A stretch of DNA of 5,784 nt, from contig CAIMXQ010000109.1 in the NCBI GenBank assembly GCA_903845465.1, positions 1 to 5,784 on the forward strand, in the 5' to 3' direction. Below are positions 4,841 to 5,784 of the stretch, in pieces. Within the stretch, counting starts at the first letter, position 1. Each line of letters opens with the position of its first letter. The notes under the pieces were generated by a model. The model worked only from the letters and a program-made list of their open reading frames with translations, was not told the DNA's origin and made no database searches. The translations under genes and the position numbers were made by a program. Source of the DNA: an uncultured Actinomycetes bacterium. Its GTDB lineage: Bacteria > Actinomycetota > Actinomycetes > Nanopelagicales > Nanopelagicaceae.

Positions 4841-4934
4841 TACTTTAGGCAACCTCGGTGGATTTGTCAGTGTTGAACTTGGGACAAACGCTGATGCAGA
4901 TTCGATTGTTGAACTTGTGGTGCGAATTCCATAA
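4839..4934 (+). pseudogene. Possible remnant of a lost gene (C-terminal tail only)
   Basis: A plus-strand frame runs to TAA at 4932-4934 and reads, in its last part, GGFVSVELGTNADADSIVE followed by LVVRIP. The alternation of hydrophobic and polar residues resembles the last beta strands of a folded protein. The frame has no good start: upstream it runs back across the antitoxin promoter to a TGA at 4785. An 11-bp direct repeat, TGTTGAACTTG (4871-4881, 4907-4917), 36 bp apart, falls in frame and encodes the two VEL strands. I do not recognise a family. It may equally be chance. Confidence 0.2.
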
Positions 4935-4959
4935 AAAATGGGCCGGAGTTATTAGCCCA
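4933..4959 (-). terminator. Intrinsic terminator downstream of the DUF4345-like gene
   Basis: On the minus strand TGGGC (4959-4955) pairs with GCCCA (4943-4939), with one further U-G pair and a loop of about nine bases, followed at once by TTTTTT (4938-4933). The stem is short but the U run is good. It lies about 56 nt after the stop of the gene and would insulate the toxin-antitoxin pair from it. Confidence 0.5.
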
Positions 4960-5016
4960 GGCACATTCTCATTTACTTATCAAGAAATGCATTCTTGAAG
5001 AGTAAGTATCTGGGCT
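4954..5016 (-). other. Long-range nested hairpin competing with the terminator
   Basis: Three nested pairings lie between the DUF4345-like stop codon and the terminator: AGCCCAG (5016-5010) with CTGGGCT (4960-4954), TACTTA (5008-5003) with TAAGTA (4979-4974), and CAAGAA (4997-4992) with TTCTTG (4986-4981), around a small loop. The outer helix uses the same CTGGGC bases that form the terminator's 5' arm, so the two folds exclude one another. Confidence 0.4.
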
Positions 5017-5378
5017 TACTTGCTCTTGAGCGCTTTCCAAGCAACTGGGATGAGCAGCGCTTGAACGACGATTGATCCTGTTGTGAATGAATCCGGCTTA
5101 CCATCTGCTACGTAGCTGATGATCTGTCCGATATCCCATCCAGTTAGTGAAATGATAAGCATTGTCAGCGCAATATCTTGTAGATGCTTACGTGAAAGCG
5201 AATACAGCGCAAAGAGCGCCATCACAAGACCTGCGCCTGCATATGCGCGCAAGTTGGAAAGGGCGGTAACGCCCAGGTTGTCCTCTTTCACTGCAGTTGA
5301 GGGTGATAACAAAGACATTGCAGCTGTTACCAATCCAAGTAGGCCCATAAAGCCAATGAATCCTGTGCGAAATTTCAT
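5016..5378 (-). CDS. Small four-helix membrane protein, DUF4345-like, 120 aa
   Basis: An integral membrane protein of unknown function. Four hydrophobic segments are visible at about 7-25, 44-62, 67-90 and 99-117, separated by short loops. The NLRAYAGAGLVMALFALY block (42-59) and the LTGWDIGQIISYVADG block (78-93) match the general pattern of the DUF4345 family, in which an N-R-A-x-x-G motif opens the second helix. The length is usual for it. The C-terminus is basic (KALKSK) and is probably cytoplasmic by the positive-inside rule. The upstream bases offer only a weak ribosome site (GAAGAG). It diverges from the MFS transporter across 149 bp and is followed by a terminator. No enzymatic residues can be pointed to. 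Confidence 0.85.
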   Translation of the reverse strand: MKFRTGFIGFMGLLGLVTAAMSLLSPSTAVKEDNLGVTALSNLRAYAGAGLVMALFALYSLSRKHLQDIALTMLIISLTGWDIGQIISYVADGKPDSFTTGSIVVQALLIPVAWKALKSK

Positions 5379-5413
5379 TTTTACCCAATCTCTTCGAAGT
5401 GGGAAGTAGAAAA

Positions 5414-5422
5414 ATTATGACA
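5414..5422 (-). promoter_or_regulatory. Extended -10 promoter (TGTCATAAT) for the DUF4345-like gene
   Basis: On the minus strand TG-T-CATAAT matches an extended -10 element. It predicts a start near 5407 and a leader of about 29 nt. The -35 position has only a weak match (CTTTAT/TTTATT), as extended -10 promoters tolerate. Confidence 0.4.
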
Positions 5423-5512
5423 GGAGCGGAAAGTGAAATAAAGCGACACGCCGATTCTGTCGACTTTCCAGAGCTTCACGTCTATCTTTTTGTCTAGAAA
5501 TATGAGCTGCCT

Positions 5513-5521
5513 GGAGAGAGG
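5513..5521 (+). promoter_or_regulatory. Strong Shine-Dalgarno site of the MFS gene
   Basis: GGAGAGAGG ends six bases before ATG 5528. It is the strongest ribosome site in the window and fixes the start of the truncated transporter gene. No clear -10/-35 pair was recognised between 5423 and 5512 on this strand. Confidence 0.7.
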
Positions 5522-5527
5522 CGCACA

Positions 5528-5784
5528 ATGGATACTCAGATTAAGCGATCGATTTCTGCCCTGCGCCTGAATTTCTTTTTTATGGGGGTTCTAATGGGCG
5601 GTTGGTCCACACGTATTCCTGAATTGAAGACTGCATTGCACATGAGCGATGCAGTATTAGGTAGAACTCTCATTGGCGCATCACTTGCCGTTTTTCTCGC
5701 TTCACGCATTATCGGTAAATTAATCCGCGAGCTTGGAACTAAGAAGGTTTTCTATCTTGGTACTTTCATCTTCCCTGTCGGCTA
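5528..5784 (+). CDS. MFS transporter, N-terminal 85 residues (runs off window end)
   Basis: The frame is open from ATG 5528 to the end of the window. The first membrane helix is about residues 11-27, followed by WSTRIPELKTAL (26-37), a second helix (about 43-60) and then GKLIRELGTKKV (63-74). That last segment occupies the place of the major facilitator motif A loop between helices 2 and 3, with a conserved Gly and basic residues. A third helix begins at about 75. The W-x-x-R-I-P sequence after helix 1 and the LxMSDAxLG pattern resemble the YbjJ-like group of MFS proteins, whose substrates are mostly unknown. It is an inner-membrane secondary carrier, but the substrate and direction cannot be inferred. 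About 300 further residues should lie downstream. Confidence 0.88.
   Translation, partial: MDTQIKRSISALRLNFFFMGVLMGGWSTRIPELKTALHMSDAVLGRTLIGASLAVFLASRIIGKLIRELGTKKVFYLGTFIFPVG

Noticed and set aside
5119..5409. 96-codon plus-strand frame opposite the DUF4345-like gene
   Set aside because: The minus strand encodes a clear four-helix membrane protein here. The plus frame lacks any pattern or ribosome site.

Overview
The window looks like compact chromosome from a moderate-GC actinobacterium. The best taxonomic clue is the adjacent murT-gatD pair (lipid II isoglutaminyl synthase), found in Actinobacteria and Firmicutes. Intergenic gaps are very short, and several starts sit exactly where a leaderless mRNA would begin, a habit common in Actinobacteria. 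A streamlined freshwater lineage of the acI/Nanopelagicales kind would fit, but that assignment is inference. No rRNA, tRNA, CRISPR array or insertion sequence was seen.

Left part (1-1830). The 3' end of a SnoaL/NTF2-like gene converges on a 49-codon gene on the minus strand encoding a CDGSH-like iron-sulfur miniprotein. That gene diverges from an alpha/beta hydrolase across a 93-bp control region, which carries two TAGGCT -10 boxes and a TCGGAG/CTCCGA palindrome. The hydrolase converges, with a 4-bp gap, on a SOUL haem-binding family gene.

Middle part (1820-4305). A 258-bp stretch separates the SOUL gene from an eRF1-domain-3-like gene. Its right end holds a 29-codon ORF with four cysteines (CxxC-x4-CxC) whose stop codon directly abuts the next start (TAAATG, same frame). 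The eRF1-like gene converges on gatD with a 3-bp gap. gatD is read after murT on the minus strand with a GTGA overlap. Together their products amidate the D-Glu of lipid II to D-isoglutamine. murT has a TACAAT box exactly six bases before its GTG start and a perfect 16-bp palindrome just upstream.

Right part (4306-5784). A ParD-like antitoxin and a RelE/ParE toxin form a TAATG-coupled pair on the minus strand. Upstream of them lies a DUF4345-like small membrane protein gene, also on the minus strand. The 225-bp gap between contains a terminator and a competing long-range helix that begins at the DUF4345-like gene's stop codon. This gap also holds a plus-strand reading frame that may be the tail of a lost gene. 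The window ends inside an MFS transporter gene that diverges from the DUF4345-like gene.

Most gene assignments are ordinary. The items most worth a second look are the two tiny cysteine-rich genes, the run of exactly spaced leaderless promoters, the operator-like palindromes and the attenuator-like 3' end.
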